Assembly (NCBI GenBank): GCA_002360945.1
Contig: DERO01000039.1
Coordinates: 82,572 to 146,571, forward strand
Length of the DNA: 64,000 bases
Source of the DNA: Leclercia adecarboxylata
GTDB taxonomy: Bacteria; Pseudomonadota; Gammaproteobacteria; Enterobacterales; Enterobacteriaceae
Direction of reading: 5' to 3'
Shown: positions 1 through 6,793 of the stretch, one piece after another
How positions within the stretch are numbered: position 1 is the first letter of the stretch
Layout of the letters: every line of letters begins with the position of its first letter
Notes under the pieces: generated by a model
Seen by the model: the letters and a program-made list of their open reading frames with translations, nothing else
Told to the model about the DNA's origin: nothing
Databases searched by the model: none
Program-made: the position numbers and the translations under genes

Positions 1-1
1 G

Positions 2-103
2 GCCAATGCCGTGGTGCTGATGATTGCCCTCATTTCATGGGCCGGCACGGTGATGATCCAGAAGATCACCGGCACCGGTCTGGCTGATGGTCTGGAGAAA
101 TAA
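2..103 (+). CDS. ABC transporter inner-membrane permease, C-terminal end only
   Basis: Partial gene entering from the left edge. Only 33 codons are visible, in the frame that ends at TAA 101-103. They encode a hydrophobic helix followed by a short charged tail (ending ADGLEK), as expected for the last membrane segment of a binding-protein-dependent permease. The ATPase gene starts one base after this stop and a binding-protein gene follows, so this is very probably the permease of the same importer. The family is inferred from context because too little sequence is present. Confidence 0.7.
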   Translation, partial: ANAVVLMIALISWAGTVMIQKITGTGLADGLEK

Positions 104-104
104 G

Positions 105-1184
105 ATGCCCACTATCCACTTAACGAATCTCAGCAAGACCTACCCGGGCAGTGATGCCCCGGCGGTCAACAACATTAACCTGACGGTGAAAGATGGCGAG
201 TTTATGTGTCTGCTGGGGCCGTCCGGCTGCGGCAAGACCACCATCCTGCGGATGATTGCTGGTATAGAACACGCCAGCGGCGGAGAGATTAGCATCGGCA
301 ACAGGGTGGTCGATTCCATCTCCCGGGGCACTTACGTGCCGCCGGAGAAACGCGGCATCGGGCTGGTCTTCCAGAGCTATGCGCTCTGGCCGCATATGAC
401 CGTCGAGCAGAACGTGGATTTCGGCCTGCGGTTGCAGAAAGTGCCGACCAAAACGCGTATCGCCCGCTGTCAGGACGTGATGGAAAAGCTGCGCATTGCC
501 GATTACGCCAAACGCTATCCGGCGCAACTCTCCGGCGGTCAGCAGCAGCGCGTGGCCCTGGCCCGCATGCTGGCGGTCAATCCTGGCGTGCTGCTGCTGG
601 ACGAGCCACTGTCGAACCTCGACGCCACGCTGCGCCTGGAGATGCGCGCCGAACTGCGTCGCCTGCATGAAACTTTTGGCACCACCATCGTCTTTGTCAG
701 CCACGATCAGTGGGAGGCGATGACCCTTGCCACCACCATTGCGGTGATGAGCGCCGGGCAGATGCAGCAGGTCGGCACCCCGGATGAGATTTACGCCACC
801 CCGGCCAACCGCTTTGTCGCGGAGTTTATCGGTACCCCGCGCCTGAACATGATCCCGCTGCATCAACCGTGCAGCGAGCTGGCGCAGCATCTGCAGCGGC
901 GCTTTACCCTGCACGATCAGACCCAGCTCTGCGGCATCCGCCCGGAGGAGATCGTGCTGAGCGCCGAGTCGTGCAGCAACGCCGTTCCAATGACCATCGA
1001 TAACATTATGCCCACCGGCGGCAGTTGGGTGATTGAGCTGGTTGCGGGCGAAGACCGGCTGTTCCACTCCACGCAGCTGCGACCGCGCTGGCAGGCGCGT
1101 CAGCAGGTGCATTGCCAGCTCCCGACCTCGTCTCTGCACTTTTTTAACCGCAACGGACTGCGTCACGACGTGACCGCGAATTAA
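105..1184 (+). CDS. ABC importer ATP-binding subunit (AfuC/FbpC/PotA-like)
   Basis: A 359-residue cytoplasmic ATPase that would drive uptake of the ligand delivered by the binding protein encoded next. All nucleotide-binding motifs are present: Walker A GPSGCGKT at residues 38-45, Q-loop at Q90, signature LSGGQ at 142-146, Walker B LLLDEP near 163-168 and the switch histidine at H200. The last ~120 residues form the TOBE-like regulatory region usual in this family. The ATG at 105 was chosen because it lies one base after the permease stop and begins the conserved family N-terminus; an ATG 18 bases upstream would lie inside the permease. The family includes ferric-iron and hexose-phosphate (Afu) importers, and the ligand here cannot be read from the ATPase. 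Confidence 0.9.
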   Translation: MPTIHLTNLSKTYPGSDAPAVNNINLTVKDGEFMCLLGPSGCGKTTILRMIAGIEHASGGEISIGNRVVDSISRGTYVPPEKRGIGLVFQSYALWPHMTVEQNVDFGLRLQKVPTKTRIARCQDVMEKLRIADYAKRYPAQLSGGQQQRVALARMLAVNPGVLLLDEPLSNLDATLRLEMRAELRRLHETFGTTIVFVSHDQWEAMTLATTIAVMSAGQMQQVGTPDEIYATPANRFVAEFIGTPRLNMIPLHQPCSELAQHLQRRFTLHDQTQLCGIRPEEIVLSAESCSNAVPMTIDNIMPTGGSWVIELVAGEDRLFHSTQLRPRWQARQQVHCQLPTSSLHFFNRNGLRHDVTAN

Positions 1185-1210
1185 CCTCAATTGACTCTTA
1201 AGGAACACAC

Positions 1211-2314
1211 ATGAAGCGCAAGTTGTCCGCCGTCCTTATCGCCACTGCCCTACTGAGCAGCACGCTTGCTCAGGCTGAAACCTTCGATCTGCAAAAGCTG
1301 ATCGCCGCCGCAAAACAGGAGCAGCCGATTACCGTTTACGCCTCGACCGGTAAAATCGTGCAGCAGGCCAAAGCCTTTAGCGAGCAGTACGGTTTACAGG
1401 CCGTAGGCGTTAAGGCCGATGCGCCGCAGATCATTGAGATCATGAGCCGGGAAGCGCAGGCCAAAAACGTCCGCGCCGATGTTGCCATCGTGGAAGACGC
1501 CCCTGCCGGGATGACGCAATTACTCAAAAAAGGCTATGTTCAGAGCTGGGTGCCGGACGATCTGAAAAGCGACATTGCCGCCCGCTATCAGGATCCCCTC
1601 ACCGTCGTGCTGGCCCCGAACGTGTTCGCCTATAACACCGATCATCACGCCACCTGCCCGGTGACCAATCTCTGGCAGCTGACCGAGCCGAAATGGCGGG
1701 GCCGCGTCGCGATGCAGGATCCCACCAGCAAACCGGCCTATACCGACTGGTTCAGCCAGATGGAAACCCACTATGATCAGCAGGTTCGCGATGCCTATCA
1801 GCAGGAATTTGGCAAGCCGCTGCACACCGACGAGAAGTCTGCCACCGCGGCCTTTGTGAAGGCGCTGGCGGGCAACGGCGTGCTGCTTACCCATTCCGAT
1901 AACGATGCAGCCTCCGCCATCGGCGCGCCGGACGGCAAAACCGACTTTGTCGGCCTGGTGTCAACCGCCAAGTTTCGCGACAACAAGCAGGGGATGAAGC
2001 TGGGTCTGTGCAGCGGCCTGAAGCCGTTTATCGGCTGGAATTACCCGAGCCTCGGCGTGGTAGCCACCGGCAGCAAAAGCCCGAACACCGCGAAGCTCTT
2101 TGCCCACTATCTGCTGACCGCCGAAGGCATCGCCCCTCAGGGAGTGGACGGCAAAATGTCCACCAACCAGAAGGTGAATCTCCCCGCCGATGAAGCCTCC
2201 GGGATTGAGAAGCATCGCGGCGAGCTGATGGAATACCTGACCGCTACCGCCCAGGGCGACTGGGAAAGCCGCCAGGACTGGCAGGACATCTGGAGTCTGA
2301 ACTACAAAAAGTAG
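1211..2314 (+). CDS. Periplasmic ABC-type substrate-binding protein (AfuA/FbpA-like)
   Basis: A 367-residue periplasmic ligand-binding protein. A Sec signal peptide is clear: basic MKRK, a hydrophobic core and a probable cleavage after LAQA near residue 22. The mature part resembles the extracellular solute-binding family 1/6 proteins that include ferric-binding FbpA and the hexose-phosphate binder AfuA. The gene lies 26 bases after the ATPase with an AAGGA ribosome site, in the same operon. The phosphatase-fusion gene immediately downstream favours a phosphorylated sugar or polyol over iron as ligand; this is inference from context. In Actinobacillus the homologous AfuA was shown to bind sugar phosphates although first named for iron. 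Confidence 0.85.
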   Translation: MKRKLSAVLIATALLSSTLAQAETFDLQKLIAAAKQEQPITVYASTGKIVQQAKAFSEQYGLQAVGVKADAPQIIEIMSREAQAKNVRADVAIVEDAPAGMTQLLKKGYVQSWVPDDLKSDIAARYQDPLTVVLAPNVFAYNTDHHATCPVTNLWQLTEPKWRGRVAMQDPTSKPAYTDWFSQMETHYDQQVRDAYQQEFGKPLHTDEKSATAAFVKALAGNGVLLTHSDNDAASAIGAPDGKTDFVGLVSTAKFRDNKQGMKLGLCSGLKPFIGWNYPSLGVVATGSKSPNTAKLFAHYLLTAEGIAPQGVDGKMSTNQKVNLPADEASGIEKHRGELMEYLTATAQGDWESRQDWQDIWSLNYKK

Positions 2315-2353
2315 TTTTCAGCGTACATTTTCATTCTGAACAGGCAGCACACT

Positions 2354-3775
2354 TTGACTACTCATGATATTGAACAGCGGGAAGCCGCGCTGAAGCGCAT
2401 TATCGTTGACGCCGGGGATACCGCCCTGCGCTTCTTCCAGTCGCGCAAAGCCGGCGAGTATGAGCTGAAGGGCCATCAGGATATCCTGACCGAGGCCGAT
2501 ACTTTCGTTGAGAAGCAGGTTCTGGAAGCCCTTGCCGGGGCGTTCCCGGACGATCTGATCCTCGGCGAAGAGTCCGCCAGCCAGCCTGCCAGCGCGGAGA
2601 GCCTGTGGGTGGTGGATCCCATCGATGGCACCGCCAACTTCGCCCGCGGTATCCCCCATTTTTGCGTCTGCATGGCGTGGGTTCGCCAGGGCGTGACCGA
2701 GTTGGGGGCGATTTACAACCCGGTCAGCCAGGAGCTGTATCTGGCCCGCCGCGGCCATTACGCCCTGAAAAACGGTCAGCCGCTGCGCTGCACCGCCATT
2801 ACCGACCCGAAGCGGGCCGCCGTTGAGCTGGGCTGGTCTTCCCGTCACAGCCAGAATCACTATCTGAATGTCATGAACGCGCTGCTGATTCTGGGGACCA
2901 GCGTGCGCCGGGGCGGCTCCGGTGCGCTGGCGCTGGCCTGGGTGGCAGAAGGTCGTACCGACGGGTATCTCGAAATCCATATGAACGCCTGGGATTGTCT
3001 GGCGGGGCTGCTGCTGGTGCGTGAAGCGGGCGGCCTGACGGGGGTGGTTCCTGAAAGTGCCGAGGGTATTTTCAACGGCCTGCCGGTGCTGGCCGCCGCG
3101 CCGGGTATTGCGGCGGAACTTTCGGCTGCGGCGGGTATTCCCCTGACCATCGCGGCGTCAAAGGCTGCGCCAGGGCATTACCCTCGCCCGCCCATCAGCC
3201 TGATCGCCGAAGATTTTCCGGGCTGGGGCGTGGATATTTATATCGGCGGATCCAGTGGGGTGAGCGATGCGGCCCTGCTGGCCCAACATAATATCGGGAT
3301 TGTGATTAACTGCGCGGTGAACCTTGATATCGACTGGGTGACGCACCCGGAAGCCAGCGCACCTTTGCAGCTGCTTGCTCATGGTTCAGGCCCGGTCCGC
3401 TACTATAAGCTGGGGCTGGTAGATGGCGAAGGCAATGCCCCTGAGATGCTGCACGCCGGCTATCAGCTGATGCGTTCGGCCCTGCTCCAGCAGATCCCGG
3501 ATAAAGCCTCTTATCGAAACCGTAAACGCGGCAATATCCTCGTCAACTGTCGCGGCGGGCGCAGTCGCTCTGTCGCCCTGGTGGCGCTGTTTATGCATCT
3601 GGAGTGCCCGGAACGTTTCCCGACGCTCGAGTCTGCTATCGATCTGATCCGCGACCGACGCCAGCTTCACCCGGACGAGTGGTATGAAACGCCGAAGCCG
3701 TCGCTGATCCGCCTGGCTGAACATGCCATTATCCACGAACGGGCCCTCGCCGGAGTGGAACAGCATCATGAGTAA
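2354..3775 (+). CDS. Inositol-monophosphatase-like enzyme fused to a dual-specificity-phosphatase-like domain
   Basis: A 473-residue two-domain protein. Residues ~1-265 are an inositol monophosphatase / FBPase-family phosphatase with its metal motifs intact: GEES at 71-74, DPIDGT at 88-93 and WDCLAG at 213-218. Residues ~280-465 resemble a cysteine-based dual-specificity protein phosphatase, with the P-loop CRGGRSR (C399 to R405, CX5R) and a candidate acid aspartate near D357. Single-domain IMPases are about 260-270 residues, so this is a genuine fusion. The start is TTG at 2354; no in-frame ATG lies near. The gene follows a binding protein and overlaps the LacI-type gene by 8 bases. An enzyme that dephosphorylates an imported phosphorylated sugar or inositol is the natural reading, but the substrate is not shown by the sequence. 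Confidence 0.85.
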   Translation: MTTHDIEQREAALKRIIVDAGDTALRFFQSRKAGEYELKGHQDILTEADTFVEKQVLEALAGAFPDDLILGEESASQPASAESLWVVDPIDGTANFARGIPHFCVCMAWVRQGVTELGAIYNPVSQELYLARRGHYALKNGQPLRCTAITDPKRAAVELGWSSRHSQNHYLNVMNALLILGTSVRRGGSGALALAWVAEGRTDGYLEIHMNAWDCLAGLLLVREAGGLTGVVPESAEGIFNGLPVLAAAPGIAAELSAAAGIPLTIAASKAAPGHYPRPPISLIAEDFPGWGVDIYIGGSSGVSDAALLAQHNIGIVINCAVNLDIDWVTHPEASAPLQLLAHGSGPVRYYKLGLVDGEGNAPEMLHAGYQLMRSALLQQIPDKASYRNRKRGNILVNCRGGRSRSVALVALFMHLECPERFPTLESAIDLIRDRRQLHPDEWYETPKPSLIRLAEHAIIHERALAGVEQHHE

Positions 3776-4802
3776 TAACACCCTGAGGAAAAACCCTGGC
3801 TTCGCCAGCGCCACCGAGGTGGCGCGCCTGGCGGGGGTTTCCCGTTCTGCGGTGTCGCGGACCTTTACGCCGGGCCGCAGCGTGTCTGAGGATACCCGGC
3901 GTAAGGTGCTGGCCGCCGCCGAAGCGCTGAATTATCACGTCAACCATCTGGCGCGGGGGCTCTCCCGGGAGGAGAGCCGCCCGGTCTGTATTCTTGGCGG
4001 CAATCTGTCGTTTCCCTGGCAGTCCAGCCTGCTTGACCACCTCACCCGCCGCCTGCACCAGGCCGGACGCGCGGTGATGGTGATCAACACCGATGACGAC
4101 GAAGCGAGTGCCCGGGAGGCCCTGCAGCAAACCCTGAATTACCGCTCAACCGCCACCATCGTGCTGTCGGGCAAACCGCCCGCCTCCCTGATTGAACTCT
4201 GCCTGCAGAGCGGGCAGCAGGTAATCGCCATCAACCGCATGGGGCAGTTTCCCAGCGCAGACAATATTGATATCGACTACAGCTCGACGATGAAGGAGGC
4301 CTTTGACCACCTGTTGGCTGCGCATTGCCGACGTCTGGCTGTGGTCTCCTCCTCTGCCCGCTCCCCGAGCATGATTACCCGTGAAACCCGCTTTCTTGAG
4401 GCCGCCGCCGAAACGAACACCGAGATCACGCTTATCCGCCCCGGCAGCGCCAGCTACCAGACCGGCGTCCTCGCCGCCCGGGAGTTGCTCAGCCAGGCCT
4501 CACCGCCGGACGGCATCTTCTGCGTCACCGACTTAATCGCCTGCGGCTTTATCGATGCCGCGCGCCACGAGTTTGGCCTGCGGGTTCCTGAAGACATCAG
4601 CGTGATGGGTTTTGATGATATCGAACAGGCCAGCTGGCTGGGGTATCAGCTGACGACCTTCGCCCAGCCGCTGGCAGAGATGGCGGAGGCGGCCTGCGAG
4701 ATGCTGCTCGCCGCCGATGTGGCAAAACCGGCCAGCCGGGTGTTTACGGCGCGGCTGGTAGAACGGAGGACCACGGGTATTGCTGGCTGCGGTGCGGCCT
4801 GA
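3768..4802 (+). CDS. LacI/GalR-family transcriptional regulator
   Basis: A 344-residue repressor-type regulator. The N-terminus has the LacI helix-turn-helix and hinge helix (ATEVARLAGVSRSAVSR near residues 13-29, then the YHVNHLARGLS hinge). The remainder is a periplasmic-binding-protein-like sensor domain with the family signature DGIFCVTDLIACG and MGFDDI. The ATG at 3768 overlaps the end of the phosphatase fusion (ATGAGTAA), so the two are translationally coupled and the regulator is probably autoregulated with the transporter operon. Its effector is likely the transported ligand or its dephosphorylated product. The last codons and the stop lie inside a repeat element that starts at 4791. 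Confidence 0.92.
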   Translation: MSNNTLRKNPGFASATEVARLAGVSRSAVSRTFTPGRSVSEDTRRKVLAAAEALNYHVNHLARGLSREESRPVCILGGNLSFPWQSSLLDHLTRRLHQAGRAVMVINTDDDEASAREALQQTLNYRSTATIVLSGKPPASLIELCLQSGQQVIAINRMGQFPSADNIDIDYSSTMKEAFDHLLAAHCRRLAVVSSSARSPSMITRETRFLEAAAETNTEITLIRPGSASYQTGVLAARELLSQASPPDGIFCVTDLIACGFIDAARHEFGLRVPEDISVMGFDDIEQASWLGYQLTTFAQPLAEMAEAACEMLLAADVAKPASRVFTARLVERRTTGIAGCGAA

Positions 4803-4837
4803 TGCCCTCACCCCGACCCTCTCCCACGGGGAGAGGG
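4791..4837. repeat. GC-rich 47-bp repeat, copy 1 (overlaps the LacI-type gene stop)
   Basis: A 47-bp unit beginning GGTGCGGCCTGATGCCCTCA and ending in the palindrome CCCTCTCCCacgGGGAGAGGG. It is repeated almost exactly at 4888-4934 and, in shortened form, at 44546-44586. The TGA in the unit is the stop codon of the upstream regulator. Confidence 0.85.
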
Positions 4838-4845
4838 AGAAAACC

Positions 4846-4875
4846 GTAGGCCGGGTAAGCGCAGCGCCACCCGGC
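4846..4875. repeat. REP-type palindrome
   Basis: GTAGGCCGGGTAAGC followed by GCAGCGCCACCCGGC is a typical enterobacterial repetitive extragenic palindrome unit. It lies between the two copies of the 47-bp repeat, in the convergent intergenic region. Related units occur at 18502, 44596, 44644 and 59306. Confidence 0.85.
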
Positions 4876-4887
4876 AGAGCAAGGGCC

Positions 4888-4934
4888 GGTGCGGCCTGAT
4901 GCCCTCACCCCAGCCCTCTCCCACGGGGAGAGGG
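4888..4934. repeat. GC-rich 47-bp repeat, copy 2
   Basis: Second copy of the unit seen at 4791-4837, with two substitutions (CCCCAGCCCT for CCCCGACCCT). Same orientation, about 50 bp between the copies. Confidence 0.85.
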
Positions 4935-4944
4935 CGCATACACT

Positions 4945-4978
4945 AAAAACGGCAACCCTGGGTTGCCGTTTTGCTTTT
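4945..4978. terminator. Bidirectional intrinsic terminator between the LacI-type regulator and the porin
   Basis: A perfect 12-bp stem, AAAACGGCAACC / GGTTGCCGTTTT, with a 3-base loop. T-rich sequence follows it on the + strand, and a T-run (TTTTAGTG) on the - strand. It serves both converging genes. Confidence 0.85.
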
Positions 4979-4981
4979 ATC

Positions 4982-6361
4982 TTAGAACCACGCCTCCCAC
5001 ATCGCGCCGACGTTGAAGTCGTCGAGCGTTTCGTCCTGGGTGTTGTTCACGCGGGCGGTGCGCTCGTTATCCACCTGGCCGCCGGTGACGTAGAAGCGCA
5101 GCATCGGACGGAATTCCGGGCCCATGGCGATGGAGATGTTCTGCGACAGGGTCAGCTTCCAGCCCTTGTTATCCCCGCCCTTGTCGTAATCCACATGCTG
5201 CCAGCCCGCTTCCAGCCAGGTGGAGTGCACGTCGTTCCACCAGTGCATCGGCCGCACGATGGCGTTGTAGTTCTTGCGGTTGTCGGTGCTGTCCCGGCTG
5301 TTGTCGTAGTCGTGGAAGGCCAGAATGTACTCCACCTGTGTCGCCTGGGTGAACTTGTGCAGCCCTTCGAAGCTGGCGTACACCGTGGTCAGGTCCTCGG
5401 TTTTGTTGAACACGCTGTTGTCCGAGTTATCAGAGTAGCGGGCAATCACCTTGTTCACGCCGCTGTCGTTGGTGTGGCTCAGCACCACGCCACCCTGCCA
5501 GGCGTTGGTACGCTCTTCGGTGTCGATGGCTTTCGAGTCGAAGCCGTAGTTGGCGTACAGTTCCAGGTCGATCGGGCCGAGCTTCATGCCGTGAATTTTG
5601 GAGGTGGCGGCGTAGTTGCCTTTGTCGCCGGTGCCGGAGCCGCCGGTACAGGTGATGCGCGACGGGTTGGCCTCGTCATTCATCACCTGCGGGCTGCAGG
5701 ATTCCACCGCCGCGACGGTGGCCACGTCAAACTGCACGCCGCCGATGTCGAAGTTCTTCACCCCGGCACCCTGGCCGTCGTGGTTCATCCAGAAGTAGTC
5801 GTTGATGCCCTGCTGCGGACGCTGGTGGAAGTCACGCCCGGCCCAGAGATAGGCGTTCGGGTTGGACTCGAGAATATTGGTCACCCCGGCGTAGGCCTTT
5901 TTCAGGTTAACCTCGTCGCCCCAGTGGTCGATCATCACGTTGACGTCCCATATGGCGCCGTTTTCGCCCTTGAAAGCTTTGGAGAGCTGGAACTCGCCGC
6001 CGTTGCCTTCGTTGCCCAGACGACCAATCGCTGACGCCCCGTTGTAGGAGCCGTCCACGGCGACGTATTTCTGATCGGCGGCCTGGAAGTGCGCGCCGTA
6101 GCGGGCATAGCCGGTAAATTTAATCCCGAACGGGATCGCCATATCCGGGGACTGGGCGGCACTCTGGGGCTCGGTCACCACGTCGGCTTTTTTCGCCACT
6201 GCGGCATCCATTTTCGCCTGGCGATCCGCCAGGGCTTTATCCACCGCTTTGGCCACAATGGCGTCGATTTGCTCCTGCGTAAACTCCTGGGCGAGGACAG
6301 AAATCGGGCAAAGCGCGGCGATAACCGCCATTGTTAATGGAAGTTTTTTAATCATATTCAT
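4982..6361 (-). CDS. LamB-type carbohydrate porin with N-terminal coiled coil (BglH/ScrY-like)
   Basis: A 459-residue outer-membrane sugar porin. A signal peptide (MNMIKKLPLTMAVIAAL...) is probably cut after SVLA. The mature N-terminus (~residues 26-62, QEFTQEQIDAIVAKAV and on) is an alanine/lysine-rich heptad segment like the periplasmic coiled coil of ScrY and BglH. The maltoporin barrel follows from about residue 72 (IPFGIKFTGYARYGAHF) and ends in the aromatic C-terminal signal WEAWF used for barrel assembly. Two cysteines ~15 residues apart in VESCSPQ...RITCTGG may form an external-loop disulfide. It faces the LacI-type gene tail to tail. Diffusion of a glycoside or oligosaccharide is likely; which one is unknown. 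It could serve the transporter operon or the xyloside genes. Confidence 0.88.
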   Translation of the reverse strand: MNMIKKLPLTMAVIAALCPISVLAQEFTQEQIDAIVAKAVDKALADRQAKMDAAVAKKADVVTEPQSAAQSPDMAIPFGIKFTGYARYGAHFQAADQKYVAVDGSYNGASAIGRLGNEGNGGEFQLSKAFKGENGAIWDVNVMIDHWGDEVNLKKAYAGVTNILESNPNAYLWAGRDFHQRPQQGINDYFWMNHDGQGAGVKNFDIGGVQFDVATVAAVESCSPQVMNDEANPSRITCTGGSGTGDKGNYAATSKIHGMKLGPIDLELYANYGFDSKAIDTEERTNAWQGGVVLSHTNDSGVNKVIARYSDNSDNSVFNKTEDLTTVYASFEGLHKFTQATQVEYILAFHDYDNSRDSTDNRKNYNAIVRPMHWWNDVHSTWLEAGWQHVDYDKGGDNKGWKLTLSQNISIAMGPEFRPMLRFYVTGGQVDNERTARVNNTQDETLDDFNVGAMWEAWF

Positions 6362-6649
6362 GGTTATCTCAATATATTTAAATTTTATTCAGACAATAAC
6401 CACCCCGTTCCGGATGGACAGAATATGTCGCTATCATCAGAACAAGTTGATTTTATTTTTTTAGAGGCCAGAGGTTTCACACTATTATCGTAAGGCTATC
6501 TCCTTCACGCAGATTTATTATTCAACAATGCTCTTTTGCCAAACGTGGAATGCGGCAAATAATGACTGGGACATACCCTCTATTTTCCTGGCCGCTTGCT
6601 CAATTACGTTATTTCACTATCAGAGTAAGATAATGCTCAAACGTGAACC

Positions 6650-6680
6650 TCGTCGCAAAAATACCCTTATGTTTCGACGA
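6650..6680. promoter_or_regulatory. Inverted repeat, candidate operator upstream of xynT
   Basis: TCGTCGCAAA and TTTCGACGA form an interrupted inverted repeat with one unpaired base and a 12-bp centre. It sits about 115-145 bp before xynT and about 290 bp before the porin start. It may be a regulator-binding site or an mRNA hairpin; the cognate regulator is unknown. Confidence 0.4.
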
Positions 6681-6685
6681 TCACA
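6670..6685 (+). promoter_or_regulatory. Possible CRP (cAMP receptor protein) site
   Basis: TGTTT-N6-TCACA matches the CRP consensus TGTGA-N6-TCACA at 8 of 10 conserved positions, with a perfect right half. Catabolite control would be expected for xyloside genes. Not verified by scoring. Confidence 0.4.
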
Positions 6686-6793
6686 GAAATAAAAAAACAT
6701 AATTACTTAATTTAAAAACGTAATGGATTCTCCCAGGCCACCTGTGTCAGAAAGAGCCTCGCATTCATAAAACAAATCGGAGATCGGATTAGA

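Larger units (their letters stand above)
6362..6793. promoter_or_regulatory. Divergent regulatory region between the porin and xynT
   Basis: 432 bp, AT-rich, without a gene. It must hold the promoters of the porin (leftward) and of xynT (rightward). Two features stand out: an inverted repeat at 6650-6680 and a CRP-like half-site pair overlapping it. I found no other convincing operator. Confidence 0.6.

Noticed and set aside
120..1208. 362-codon open frame on the - strand over the ATPase gene
   Set aside because: Antisense shadow; the + strand carries all ABC ATPase motifs.
1211..2314. Reading the binding protein as a ferric-iron transporter
   Set aside because: The fold also fits iron binders, but a neighbouring phosphatase and sugar-type repressor make iron less likely; the ligand was left open.
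4791..4934. Two nearby repeats as a CRISPR array
   Set aside because: Only two copies, containing an internal palindrome and a gene stop codon, with a REP element between them; no cas gene nearby.
4889..6034. 381-codon open frame on the + strand over the porin
   Set aside because: Antisense to the LamB-type porin; its Val/His-rich translation is typical of a shadow of a GC-rich gene.
4982..6361. Porin as a lipoprotein because of a cysteine in its signal peptide
   Set aside because: The residue before the cysteine is leucine, which does not fit a lipobox, and a good signal-peptidase I site follows at SVLA.
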